Source of the DNA: an uncultured Eubacteriales bacterium
GTDB lineage: Bacteria; Bacillota; Clostridia; Christensenellales; CAG-917
Length of the DNA stretch: 13,655 bases
Direction: 5' to 3'
Assembly (NCBI GenBank): GCA_900550855.1
Contig: URTQ01000021.1
Coordinates: forward strand, 1 to 13,655
Part shown: positions 1 through 6,704 of the stretch, piece after piece
Position numbering within the stretch: position 1 is the stretch's first letter
Layout: each line of letters begins with the position of its first letter
Translations under genes and position numbers: made by a program
Notes under the pieces: model-generated
What the model was told of the DNA's origin: nothing
Seen by the model: only the letters and a program-made list of their open reading frames with translations
Databases searched by the model: none

Positions 1-166
1 TGTCCGGAGGGTCCGCCCACCCCATCCAGCCTGTGCCGCGGTTCTTCTCGAAGTACGCATAACTGTCCTGCGCCTTGTCGAGAACGGACTCTATTTCTTT
101 CTCGGTGATGCCTTGCTCGCCGATGGACGATTCCATCATATTGTTGAAATCAAACTTGATTTGCAT
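1..166 (-). CDS. pgi: Probable glucose-6-phosphate isomerase, N-terminal fragment (cut by window edge)
   Basis: The reading frame opens at an ATG at 166-164 and stays open to the window edge, giving about 55 residues. A GGAGG ribosome binding site lies at 181-177, ten bases upstream, inside the last codons of the preceding gene; the two genes are separated by only five bases, so they are very likely co-transcribed. The peptide begins MQIKFDFNNMM, then has a Gly-Ile-Thr-x-x-Glu-Ile stretch and a Gly-Trp-x-Gly-Trp segment near residue 50. This matches my memory of the N-terminus of clostridial glucose-6-phosphate isomerases, which interconvert glucose 6-phosphate and fructose 6-phosphate. The catalytic region is outside the window, so the family call rests on the N-terminus and on its sugar-metabolism neighbour. 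The CDS itself is secure; the product is likely but not certain. Confidence 0.6.
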   Translation of the reverse strand, partial: MQIKFDFNNMMESSIGEQGITEKEIESVLDKAQDSYAYFEKNRGTGWMGWADPPD

Positions 167-171
167 AGCGT

Positions 172-951
172 TTATGCCTCCAAAATGTTTTTAAGATATT
201 GCACGGATTCCGCAATTTCGTCCACGGAATCGTAATTTCCTGCGTACTGCTCGATGATAAGCGGACCGTCGTAGCCGACGTCTTTGAGCCTTGCCACGAG
301 TTCTTTGAACGGAAACTCGCCCTTGCCCACCATCGTTATCTGACCGTCTTTTACGTCGCTGACGTGAACGTTCGTAAGGGCGTTGCCCATAACGTCGATA
401 TACTCTCGCCAGTCGTAGCCCGACTGTCTTGCTTGTTTTATGTCCAAAACAGTGCCGATACCACTCGCATACGGCTTCATTTGTCTGTAAAATTCGGGCG
501 AATCGAAAGTTGCCCAATGCACGTTTTCAAGGCAGAGTTTTATGCCGTACTCACTTGCGATTGCGCCGAGTTTCGTCATACGCTCGCCAACGAACTTCGG
601 GTCTATGTACACGCTTTGTTTCAATCTCGCCTGCGCGTGAAAAGTGTACGCTTTTGCGCCGAGCGTTCTTCCTGCCGACAGCACAGAGCGGAATATTTCT
701 TCCGCGTCGTTGTAAGTTCGGGGTGCTTTGTTGAAAAGTTGCGGCTCGAACTGCGTGTTGAGCGAATGAACCGAATAAACGTCAAAATCGCCTTTGCGTT
801 CTTTAAGAAGTTTCGCAAAGGCGTCTTTGTACTCGTAAAAGGTGGTCAGGAACACCTCGCAAGTGTCCGCCCCTAAACGTTTAATGACCGAGAACGAATC
901 CTCGGTCAAAACTTTTGTGAAAAACGTTGCCGTCGATATGCCGACTTTCAT
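172..951 (-). CDS. Sugar phosphate isomerase/epimerase family protein (AP endonuclease 2-like TIM barrel)
   Basis: A 259-residue protein of the xylose-isomerase-like TIM-barrel superfamily, whose members isomerise or epimerise sugars, or less often cut DNA at abasic sites. Candidate divalent-metal ligands fall in the usual order: His105 in a YTFHAQ strand, Glu142 in LCLENVHW, Asp170 in TVLDIKQ, His196 in NVHVSD, and Glu234 in LIIEQY. The length is normal for the single-domain family. The ATG at 951 directly follows the TAA of hpf with no spacer, so translation is probably coupled; the 3' end carries the GGAGG of the next gene. The downstream neighbour is probably pgi, which favours a role in sugar metabolism over DNA repair. 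The substrate cannot be told from sequence. The family is confident, the reaction unknown. Confidence 0.85.
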   Translation of the reverse strand: MKVGISTATFFTKVLTEDSFSVIKRLGADTCEVFLTTFYEYKDAFAKLLKERKGDFDVYSVHSLNTQFEPQLFNKAPRTYNDAEEIFRSVLSAGRTLGAKAYTFHAQARLKQSVYIDPKFVGERMTKLGAIASEYGIKLCLENVHWATFDSPEFYRQMKPYASGIGTVLDIKQARQSGYDWREYIDVMGNALTNVHVSDVKDGQITMVGKGEFPFKELVARLKDVGYDGPLIIEQYAGNYDSVDEIAESVQYLKNILEA

Positions 952-1293
952 TTATTCTTCTTCGCCCTCTACTTCTTCTTCGTAGACGTTGGGCGTTCCT
1001 TTTTTGTCCTTGCCCCAAATGTCTTTTTGCTTTCTCATCTGTCCGAGCAGTTTGGGAATAACCTCGTCGAGATTGTCAAACGGGGAATCGCTCATCGCGC
1101 TTGCACGATAGGATATGCCCTTGCTTGTGACGACCATATCCGTGGTGTAATCGCCGTTTTCGTAGGTCACGGTGAACTTAACTTCCGCGTTTTCGTCCTC
1201 AAAACGTCTTTCGAGTTTTGCGCACTTTTTTTCGGTGATTGCTCTGAGTGAATCACTGGGATTGTAATTCTTGCCGAATATTTCGATTCTCAT
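952..1293 (-). CDS. hpf: Ribosome hibernation promoting factor, short form (HPF/YfiA family)
   Basis: A 113-residue protein with the S30AE fold pattern: MRIEIFGKNYNPSDSLRAITEKK at the start (family: a beta strand, then a helix ending in the KLERRF stretch at residues 26-31) and a late SPFDNLDEVIPKLLGQMRKQK helix at residues 70-90. These proteins bind the decoding centre of the 30S subunit in slow growth and block tRNA and mRNA binding. Firmicutes usually encode a long form of about 180-190 residues whose C-terminal domain pairs two ribosomes. Here the protein stops after the first domain with an acidic tail of mostly Glu. An ideal GGAGG at 1305-1301 sits seven bases before the ATG, and a near-consensus promoter lies just upstream, so the start is firm. 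The isomerase gene follows without a gap. Confidence 0.9.
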   Translation of the reverse strand: MRIEIFGKNYNPSDSLRAITEKKCAKLERRFEDENAEVKFTVTYENGDYTTDMVVTSKGISYRASAMSDSPFDNLDEVIPKLLGQMRKQKDIWGKDKKGTPNVYEEEVEGEEE

Positions 1294-1322
1294 AAAGTAA
1301 CCTCCAAGTTCTTTATACTTGC

Positions 1323-1351
1323 ATTATAGCAAGATTTATATTTAATTTCAA
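1323..1351 (-). promoter_or_regulatory. Sigma-A promoter of hpf and downstream genes
   Basis: On the minus strand there is a -35 box TTGAAA (1351-1346), a 17-bp spacer, and a perfect -10 box TATAAT (1328-1323) preceded by TG at the extended -10 position. The predicted transcript start is near 1316, giving a 5' leader of only about 23 bases that contains the GGAGG of hpf. It separates the hpf unit from mcsAB-clpC, although read-through from clpC cannot be excluded. Confidence 0.9.
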
Positions 1352-1367
1352 GAGATAAATTGATAAT

Positions 1368-1445
1368 TTATATTAATTCATCCTTTTCCGTGTACGAGTA
1401 GACTTCGAACGAGTGTTTGTTAGATTTTTGGCGCACTTCGGGCAT
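1368..1445 (-). other. Possible 25-codon ORF between clpC and hpf
   Basis: The clpC-hpf gap contains ATG at 1445 to TAA at 1370-1368, encoding a 25-residue polar peptide that starts MPEVRQKSNK. No good ribosome binding site precedes it, although clpC stops only 22 bases upstream, so reinitiation is conceivable. Nothing is recognised in the peptide. It may be chance. Confidence 0.2.
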
Positions 1446-1450
1446 TACCG

Positions 1451-1479
1451 TTTGAAAAACGATTGACTTATTTTTCAAA
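1451..1479 (-). repeat. Inverted repeat spanning the clpC stop codon
   Basis: TTTGAAAAA (1451-1459) and TTTTTCAAA (1471-1479) form a perfect 9-bp stem around an 11-base loop that contains the clpC TAA. There is no run of T after it on the minus strand, so it is not a classical intrinsic terminator. It could protect the mRNA 3' end or be a chance AT-rich palindrome. Confidence 0.4.
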
Positions 1480-4056
1480 TACAAGCGCGCCGTCTTTGTA
1501 ATCAATAGTAACCTTGTCGCCTGCCGATATTTCCGAACGAATGAGTTTTTCGCTCAACTTGTCCTCGACAAGCCTTTGAAGCGTGCGGCGAAGCGGTCTT
1601 GCGCCGTATTCGGCGTCATAGCCCTCGCTCACGATATACTCTTTCGCGCTTTGCGTGATATGCGCCGTTATATCTCTCGATTCGAGACGTTTTTCAAGCG
1701 ATGCGAACATCAAATCCGCAATCTTGAACAAGTTTTCCTTGTCGAGTTTCTTGAACACGACGATTTCGTCGATACGGTTGATAATTTCGGGTTTCATTGC
1801 GCCTTTCAGTGCTTGAATGTGGCTTTGGCGTACTCTTTCGCCCTCGCTTTCCACGCTTCTTTCGCTTGCAAAACCAAGCGTTCTTTGCGGCGTTGCCGCC
1901 TCTTTCGCGCCGATGTTGGACGTCAAAATTATCACCGTGTTTTTGAAACTTACCGTGCGACCGTGACTGTCCGTGAGTATGCCGTCTTCGAGGATTTGAA
2001 GCAAGATGTTGAATATGTCGGGATGTCCTTTTTCGATTTCATCGAAAAGCACGACGGAATACGGTTTTCTGCGCACCTTTTCGGTGAGTTGTCCGCCTTC
2101 TTCGAATCCGACGAGTCCGGGCGCAGAGCCTATGAGCCTCGACACGCTGTCCTTTTCCATATACTCGCTCATATCCACTCTAATAAGCAAATCTTCGTCG
2201 CCGAAAAGCGCGCTTGCGAGCGCCTTTGCAAGTTCTGTTTTACCTACGCCCGTCGGACCTAAGAAAATAAACGAGCCTATGGGGCGTTTGGGGTCTTTAA
2301 GTCCTGCTCTTGCGCGTTTTACCGCTTTTGCGACCGCAGTGCAAGCCTCGTCTTGTCCGATAACCCTCGATTGCAAGGTCTTTTCGAGATTGACGAGTTT
2401 TTCGCTTTCGCCCTCGGTGATACGCTTTACGGGGATTCCCGTCCAGTTGCCGACGACTTCGGCGATTTCGTCCTCGCCTATGGACAAATCGGTGCTTGCG
2501 CACTTCTCTTTCCACTCGATTTCGGCTTTTTCTTTCTGCTCTATATAGTCGTCGCGAAGTGCTTTATACTTTGCGCAAAGTTCGAAATTATCCCTGCGTT
2601 TCGCCTCGCACAAATCGAGGTCGGCTTGCTTGATTTTGCTTTCTAAATCGCGAATTTCGCTCGGCGTGGTAAAGGAAAAAATCTTCTTTCTCGAAGCCGC
2701 TTCGTCGATAAGGTCGATTGCCTTGTCGGGAAGAAATCTGTCCGCAACGTATCTGTCCGACAAAATCGCCGCCGAAGATATCGCTTCGTCGGTTATGGTT
2801 ACGCCGTGATGCGCCTCGTATTTAGGCTTCAATCCCTGCAAAATTTCTATGGTGTCCGAAACGCTCGGTTCTTCCACCAAAACGGGCTGAAAACGGCGTT
2901 CTAACGCACTGTCTTGCTCAAACTGCTTGCGGTATTCTTCAAGCGTGGTCGCGCCTATCGTTTGCAGTTCGCCTCTTGCGAGCATAGGCTTCAAGATGTT
3001 TGCGATGTCAAGTCCGCCCTCGCTCGAACCCGCTTTGAGTATGGTGTGAATTTCGTCGATAAACAGCAGTACGTTGCCCCTTTGTTTTATGCCGTTGAGC
3101 GTTGCTTTGAGCCTTTCCTCGAAGTCGCCTCTGTATCTCGTGCCCGCAACGAGCGACGTAAGGTCGAGCGAGAATACGATTTTGCCCCTCAACGCGTCGG
3201 GAACGTCGCCCGAAACTATGCGCTGGGCAAGTCCGTCTATAACCGCGCTTTTGCCGACCCCCGGTTCGCCTATAAGCACGGGATTGTTTTTCGTTCTGCG
3301 GCAAAGCACTTGAATCACGCGCTCGGTTTCCTTGCCTCTGCCTATGACGGGGTCGAGTTTTCCGTCGCGCGCTTTCGCCGTCAAATCCGTGCCGAATTTT
3401 GACAAATCAAAGTCGGAATTATCGTCGTTTTTGCGTGTATTTTCATAAAAATTATCGGCTTTTCCGAACGCATTTTCACTGCTTGCAAAGCCGTTTCGCA
3501 AAGCGTTTTCGCCGCCGTTTTGTCCTTGACGATTAAGTCCTTTCTTTTCGCTTTCGCCGAAGAAATCGGATATGTAACCGCTCAAAACGTCGTTTACGCT
3601 TTCCTCGTTTCCGTTTGCAAGGCACATCGCCGCCCTGCCGCCGCCGCTCGATACGATTGCGCTGTATGTGAGCCGTTGCAGATATTCGGGGTCTATGCCC
3701 TTTGCTCGCAATATCTCGCTTGCAACCGACGACGTTTCGTCGAGAATCGTGTACAAAATATGTTCAGTTCCCACAACTTGCGAGCCGAGCCTCGTTGCGA
3801 CGTCTTTTGCACTTTGCACCGCTCTTGCCGCCCTCGTCGACATCTCGACGTTGGGGCGAGTCGGCATAGGCGAAAACACGCGGATTACGTCGTCTTCGTA
3901 CACGCCGCATTGATTGAGCAATCTCTGCGCCGCAGAGCCGTCAACGTCCAAAAGTCCGAACAATATATGTTCGGTGCAAACAAGTCCGCCCGTGCGTACG
4001 GCAAGTTCGCTTGCTCTTTGAAGCACGAGTCGCGCGTTGTCAGAGTAGGTTATCAT
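1468..4056 (-). CDS. clpC: ATP-dependent Clp protease ATP-binding subunit ClpC
   Basis: An 862-residue Hsp100 unfoldase that feeds substrates to ClpP. Order of parts: double Clp N-domain (about 1-140), a long polar linker (about 140-220), AAA+ module 1 with Walker A GEPGVGKS (263-270), Walker B LFIDEIH (331-337) and Arg pair in LERRF (385-389), a coiled-coil middle domain with UVR-like residues (about 466-515) that marks ClpC rather than ClpB, AAA+ module 2 with Walker A GPTGVGKT (600-607) and Walker B FDEIEKGH (671-678), a ClpP-docking LGF tripeptide at 727-729, and a sensor-2 GARPLRR at 818-824. It is about 50 residues longer than the 810-residue B. subtilis protein, apparently because of the Asn/Gly/Ser-rich linker. 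The ATG overlaps the mcsAB stop as ATGA and has GGAGG at 4065-4061. In the family, phosphoarginine-tagged proteins bind the N-domain. Confidence 0.97.
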   Translation of the reverse strand: MITYSDNARLVLQRASELAVRTGGLVCTEHILFGLLDVDGSAAQRLLNQCGVYEDDVIRVFSPMPTRPNVEMSTRAARAVQSAKDVATRLGSQVVGTEHILYTILDETSSVASEILRAKGIDPEYLQRLTYSAIVSSGGGRAAMCLANGNEESVNDVLSGYISDFFGESEKKGLNRQGQNGGENALRNGFASSENAFGKADNFYENTRKNDDNSDFDLSKFGTDLTAKARDGKLDPVIGRGKETERVIQVLCRRTKNNPVLIGEPGVGKSAVIDGLAQRIVSGDVPDALRGKIVFSLDLTSLVAGTRYRGDFEERLKATLNGIKQRGNVLLFIDEIHTILKAGSSEGGLDIANILKPMLARGELQTIGATTLEEYRKQFEQDSALERRFQPVLVEEPSVSDTIEILQGLKPKYEAHHGVTITDEAISSAAILSDRYVADRFLPDKAIDLIDEAASRKKIFSFTTPSEIRDLESKIKQADLDLCEAKRRDNFELCAKYKALRDDYIEQKEKAEIEWKEKCASTDLSIGEDEIAEVVGNWTGIPVKRITEGESEKLVNLEKTLQSRVIGQDEACTAVAKAVKRARAGLKDPKRPIGSFIFLGPTGVGKTELAKALASALFGDEDLLIRVDMSEYMEKDSVSRLIGSAPGLVGFEEGGQLTEKVRRKPYSVVLFDEIEKGHPDIFNILLQILEDGILTDSHGRTVSFKNTVIILTSNIGAKEAATPQRTLGFASERSVESEGERVRQSHIQALKGAMKPEIINRIDEIVVFKKLDKENLFKIADLMFASLEKRLESRDITAHITQSAKEYIVSEGYDAEYGARPLRRTLQRLVEDKLSEKLIRSEISAGDKVTIDYKDGALVFEK

Positions 4057-5570
4057 TTTTCCTCCGCCAGAAGTTCCCTAACTATGCGAGCGCGCATTTT
4101 GTCGCGCTCTTCCTCTGAACTTCCGTTTGTCAAAATCTGCAAGGACGAGGCGGAACACGCCCATATCATTTCGTCCGTTATCGCAGTGGATTTTATGGGC
4201 AAAATGCCCAGTATTACGCCGATTTTTACGTCGACGAGCAGTTTCATAAGTTCTTGCGCCGTGAGCGCATACGCGCCTTTAAGCACGGCGTAACTTCTCG
4301 ATATTCCGTCAAGAAGTTCGGTTTGTCTTTCCTTAACGAGTTTTTCGAGCGCGACCCTTTCGCAATAACACATTCTCGCAACCGCTTGTTCGACCTGCGA
4401 AATTATCTCGTCCTCGCTTACGCCGAGCGTGCGAGAGTTGGATATTTGATACATATCGTAAGCCGCTTCGCTACCCTCGCCGTACACGCCTCGAACCGTC
4501 AATCCGAACTCGCTCTTGAACGTTTTGAGCGCGTCCTCGATTGCACCCGCACGTTTCAACGCAGGCAAAAACAGCATACAAGAAGCCCTCATACCCGTGC
4601 CGAGATTGGTCGGACACGCCGTCAAAAATCCGAGTTGCGAATCGTACGCTACGGGCAAGGCGTGCAAAAGCCTTTCGTCGTAAACGCGCAGCCTTTCGTA
4701 TGCGCGTTTAATGTTGAATCCTTCCTCGACGCATTGCTCTCGAACGTGGTCTTCCTCGTTTATCATCACGGATATGCCGAATTTTTTGTCGCCCTCGACG
4801 ATTGCCGCGCCGTTTTGCGTGTTGTTGGCAAGAGCAAGGGATATCAAATGCCTTTCGATAAGTGCCTTTTTCTGCTCTTTTTTGAGTTTGTTCATAGGCA
4901 AAAGCCTTGCCTCAAACACCCCTTGCGCCGCCGCGTACGCACCGTTCATCAAATCCACGACTCGTTGGTCGGTCGTCTTGATATTGCGAGGAAATTCAAG
5001 CCCCGTAACGTTTCTTGCAAGGCGAACGCGAGAGGAAACGACGTTATTTTTGACAAGTTCGTTTATCGTACAGTCCTTTGCCGACTTCAAAAGTTCGCCG
5101 TTTGCGCCCGATTGCGTTCCGTTTGCACCCGATTGCGAGCCGTTTCCGTCAAAACGCTCGAAATTGCCGCTTCGATTGTCGTTTCGTACTTCGTACGCGC
5201 CGTGCGCGCCTTTCAAATCGAGTATGGTCGAAACGGTGTTCTTCGGGGCGTGAGCGTGCAAAAACTCGGCGTTTACGCCTTGCGCTTTGCTTGCCGCTTC
5301 GAGCGCGATTTTCCGCATTTGAGAATAGCAATTCGCACAACCGAAAAGGAAGTTTTTTTCGAAATCTTCAACCGTATATCCGCAAAATTTACATTCTTTA
5401 TCTCGGCGAGAAAGCCTGTAATTCGCTTCTTCGTGCGGATTTTTGCCGCATTTCAAAGCGTTTTCGTAGCACTCGCGACAATAGCCGTACTCGACGGGAT
5501 TATTGTCGATAATCACGCTTTCAAAAAGAGTCGCCTCTCTATCGCCGCAGATGTCGCAAGTCCTTTGCAT
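4053..5570 (-). CDS. mcsAB: McsA-McsB fusion: zinc-finger activator joined to protein-arginine kinase
   Basis: One uninterrupted 505-residue frame joins two proteins that are separate in Bacillus. Residues 1-90 are McsA-like with four CxxC pairs: Cys5/8, Cys31/34, Cys60/63, Cys78/81. Residues 90-170 are a polar linker containing NGSQSGA/NGTQSGA repeats. Residues 175-505 are McsB: SSRVRLARN (179-187), NEEDH (271-275), CPTN with Cys319 at the position of the conserved active-site Cys, GTGMRAS (324-330), YGEGSE (363-368), and RDKMRA (489-494) matching the phosphoarginine-binding RDxxRA motif. The UVR coiled coil that ends normal McsA is absent. McsB kinases phosphorylate arginines to mark proteins for ClpCP; McsA stimulates them. 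An in-frame TAA four codons before ATG 5570 fixes the start region; the ribosome binding site is weak (AAAGAG). It overlaps clpC by ATGA. No ctsR precedes it. The family calls are very secure; the fused behaviour is inferred. Confidence 0.95.
   Translation of the reverse strand: MQRTCDICGDREATLFESVIIDNNPVEYGYCRECYENALKCGKNPHEEANYRLSRRDKECKFCGYTVEDFEKNFLFGCANCYSQMRKIALEAASKAQGVNAEFLHAHAPKNTVSTILDLKGAHGAYEVRNDNRSGNFERFDGNGSQSGANGTQSGANGELLKSAKDCTINELVKNNVVSSRVRLARNVTGLEFPRNIKTTDQRVVDLMNGAYAAAQGVFEARLLPMNKLKKEQKKALIERHLISLALANNTQNGAAIVEGDKKFGISVMINEEDHVREQCVEEGFNIKRAYERLRVYDERLLHALPVAYDSQLGFLTACPTNLGTGMRASCMLFLPALKRAGAIEDALKTFKSEFGLTVRGVYGEGSEAAYDMYQISNSRTLGVSEDEIISQVEQAVARMCYCERVALEKLVKERQTELLDGISRSYAVLKGAYALTAQELMKLLVDVKIGVILGILPIKSTAITDEMIWACSASSLQILTNGSSEEERDKMRARIVRELLAEEK
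5098..5145 (-). repeat. 21-bp tandem repeat in the mcsAB linker
   Basis: Two 21-bp units (5098-5118 and 5119-5139) differ at three positions, followed by six bases of a third unit (5140-5145). They encode the seven-residue repeat NG(S/T)QSGA in the linker between the McsA and McsB parts. This looks like slippage growth of a flexible, low-complexity tether. Confidence 0.9.
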
Positions 5571-5634
5571 ACTCTTTGTTTATTCCTTTCAAAACGTCAG
5601 TTTTGCCGTGTTTTTGCCTTTTCTTCATTCGGTA

Positions 5635-5687
5635 AATTTTGAAAATCTGCGGTGAAATCGATATTCTAACCGCATATTTTCAAAATT
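5635..5687. repeat. Long inverted repeat in the galU-mcsAB gap
   Basis: Arms at 5635-5653 and 5669-5687 are 19 bases each and complementary except at one position, around a 15-base loop. The inner part is CG-rich (TGCGGT/ACCGCA), the outer part AT-rich (TTTTGAAAAT). It lies 65 bases before mcsAB on the minus strand. No T run follows on either strand, so a simple intrinsic terminator is not convincing; an operator, an RNA processing hairpin or a small palindromic repeat element are alternatives. I found no convincing sigma-A promoter for mcsAB in this gap. Confidence 0.75.
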
Positions 5688-5779
5688 CGTCTATTTTTGT
5701 TTCTAAATCCGTTTGTGCTCTACGTCGTTTCGTCGTTTGCCGAAATCCGCTTATTTGCGGAATCATATTTTCAAAATTC
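5673..5779. repeat. Direct repeat of 16 bp linking the galU 3' end to the mcsAB upstream palindrome
   Basis: CATATTTTCAAAATTC occurs at 5673-5688 and again at 5764-5779. The second copy spans the galU stop codon; the first is the right arm of the inverted repeat at 5635-5687. Read on the minus strand both copies end a frame in Glu-Phe-stop. Between them lie an 8-bp tandem CGTCGTTT (x2) near 5727-5742 and a 5-bp CCGC-type hairpin. The picture suggests a partial duplication of the galU tail or a small repeat family. Confidence 0.7.
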
Positions 5780-6637
5780 TCGTTTTATATATTCCAAAAA
5801 CTCGTCTTTTAGATTCTTGTTTCTGAGCGCGTATTCGACGGTCGCTTCGAGATAGCCTTCTTTGTTTCCGACGTCGTAGCGGCGTGCCGAAAACTCGTAT
5901 GCGCAGACCGCTTTTTCTTTTGCGAGAATGCTTATCGCTTCCGACAGATACGCTTCGCCGTTGGTGTACGGCGTGCGCTCGATTGCCTCGAATATTGACG
6001 GCGAAAGCACGAATCTTCCGAGAGATACGAGTTCGCTTGGCAACTCGCCCTTCGGCTTTTCGATTATGCCGTCAAGCAAGGTTGTTTTTTCGTCTATAAC
6101 CTTGTTTTTTATCATTACGCCGCAACGCCTTGCCACTTCCTCGCTCGTGCGCTGACAACCCACGATTGTCGCGCCGCCCGTTGCGTAATACGCGTCGATA
6201 AGTTGCTTCGTGACGGGTTTTTCGCCCTCGCCGACGTACATCAAATCGTCGCCGAACAGCACTGCCACAGGCTCGCCGTTTGCAAAATCCTCGCAGAGTT
6301 TGACGGCGTTTGCGTTGCCGTTCATAGTCTTTTGCACCACGAACGTGATTTTTGCGCCGTAATTCTTGTTTGCAAGCGCCAACTCTTCCTTTTCGCCGCG
6401 TGCAGTCAACTGCTCGTTGAGTGCGACGTTAGGCTCGAAAAGGCGTTTTATGCTCTCTTTTTGAGGCGAAATGACGATTGCGATTTCCTCGATACCGCTC
6501 TTTACCGCCTCGTCCACGATGTAGCAAAGCGCAGGCGTATCTACGATAGGCAACAGTTCTTTGGGCAACACTTTCGTCACCGGCAAAAATCTCGTGCCGA
6601 ATCCCGCGCAAGGTATAATCGCTTTTCTTACTTTCAT
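5771..6637 (-). CDS. galU: UTP-glucose-1-phosphate uridylyltransferase
   Basis: A 288-residue GT-A-fold nucleotidyltransferase that makes UDP-glucose from UTP and glucose 1-phosphate. The N-terminal signature GFGTRF...PK is at residues 12-26, the metal-binding FGDDL at 128-132, and EKP at 193-195, followed by GRFVLSP (207-213), NGEAYLSEA (226-234) and GNKEGYLEA (257-265). The length matches bacterial GalU. One departure: where GalU proteins usually read Gly-Leu-Gly-His-Ala-Val, this one has Gly-Asn-Ala-Asn-Ala-Val (107-112). An AGGGGG ribosome binding site at 6648-6643 supports the ATG at 6637. galE lies 177 bases upstream on the same strand, so the pair supplies UDP-glucose and UDP-galactose, for example for glycans and envelope polymers. 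Family confident; the substrate could be tuned by the altered loop. Confidence 0.94.
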   Translation of the reverse strand: MKVRKAIIPCAGFGTRFLPVTKVLPKELLPIVDTPALCYIVDEAVKSGIEEIAIVISPQKESIKRLFEPNVALNEQLTARGEKEELALANKNYGAKITFVVQKTMNGNANAVKLCEDFANGEPVAVLFGDDLMYVGEGEKPVTKQLIDAYYATGGATIVGCQRTSEEVARRCGVMIKNKVIDEKTTLLDGIIEKPKGELPSELVSLGRFVLSPSIFEAIERTPYTNGEAYLSEAISILAKEKAVCAYEFSARRYDVGNKEGYLEATVEYALRNKNLKDEFLEYIKREF

Positions 6638-6651
6638 ATTTACCCCCTATC

Positions 6652-6681
6652 GTCGAAAATTCTTTTGTCGAAAATTATTTT
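6652..6681. repeat. 15-bp tandem repeat upstream of galU
   Basis: GTCGAAAATTCTTTT (6652-6666) is followed directly by GTCGAAAATTATTTT (6667-6681): two units with 14 of 15 identical. It sits just before the galU ribosome binding site. A related GTCGAATTTC word occurs at 6700-6691 on the minus strand. It could be a regulator site or a slippage product. Confidence 0.75.
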
Positions 6682-6704
6682 GCTCATAACGAAATTCGAC
6701 GTTG

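Noticed and set aside
5568..5628. A 29-codon leader frame (ATG 5628) overlapping the mcsAB start
   Set aside because: No ribosome binding site, Lys/Arg-rich composition and no conserved role; more likely chance.
4254..5642. A 462-codon open frame on the plus strand opposite mcsAB
   Set aside because: It is the antisense shadow of the fusion gene: Arg/Phe/Val-rich, no domain, no ribosome binding site, and caused by the codon bias of the real gene.
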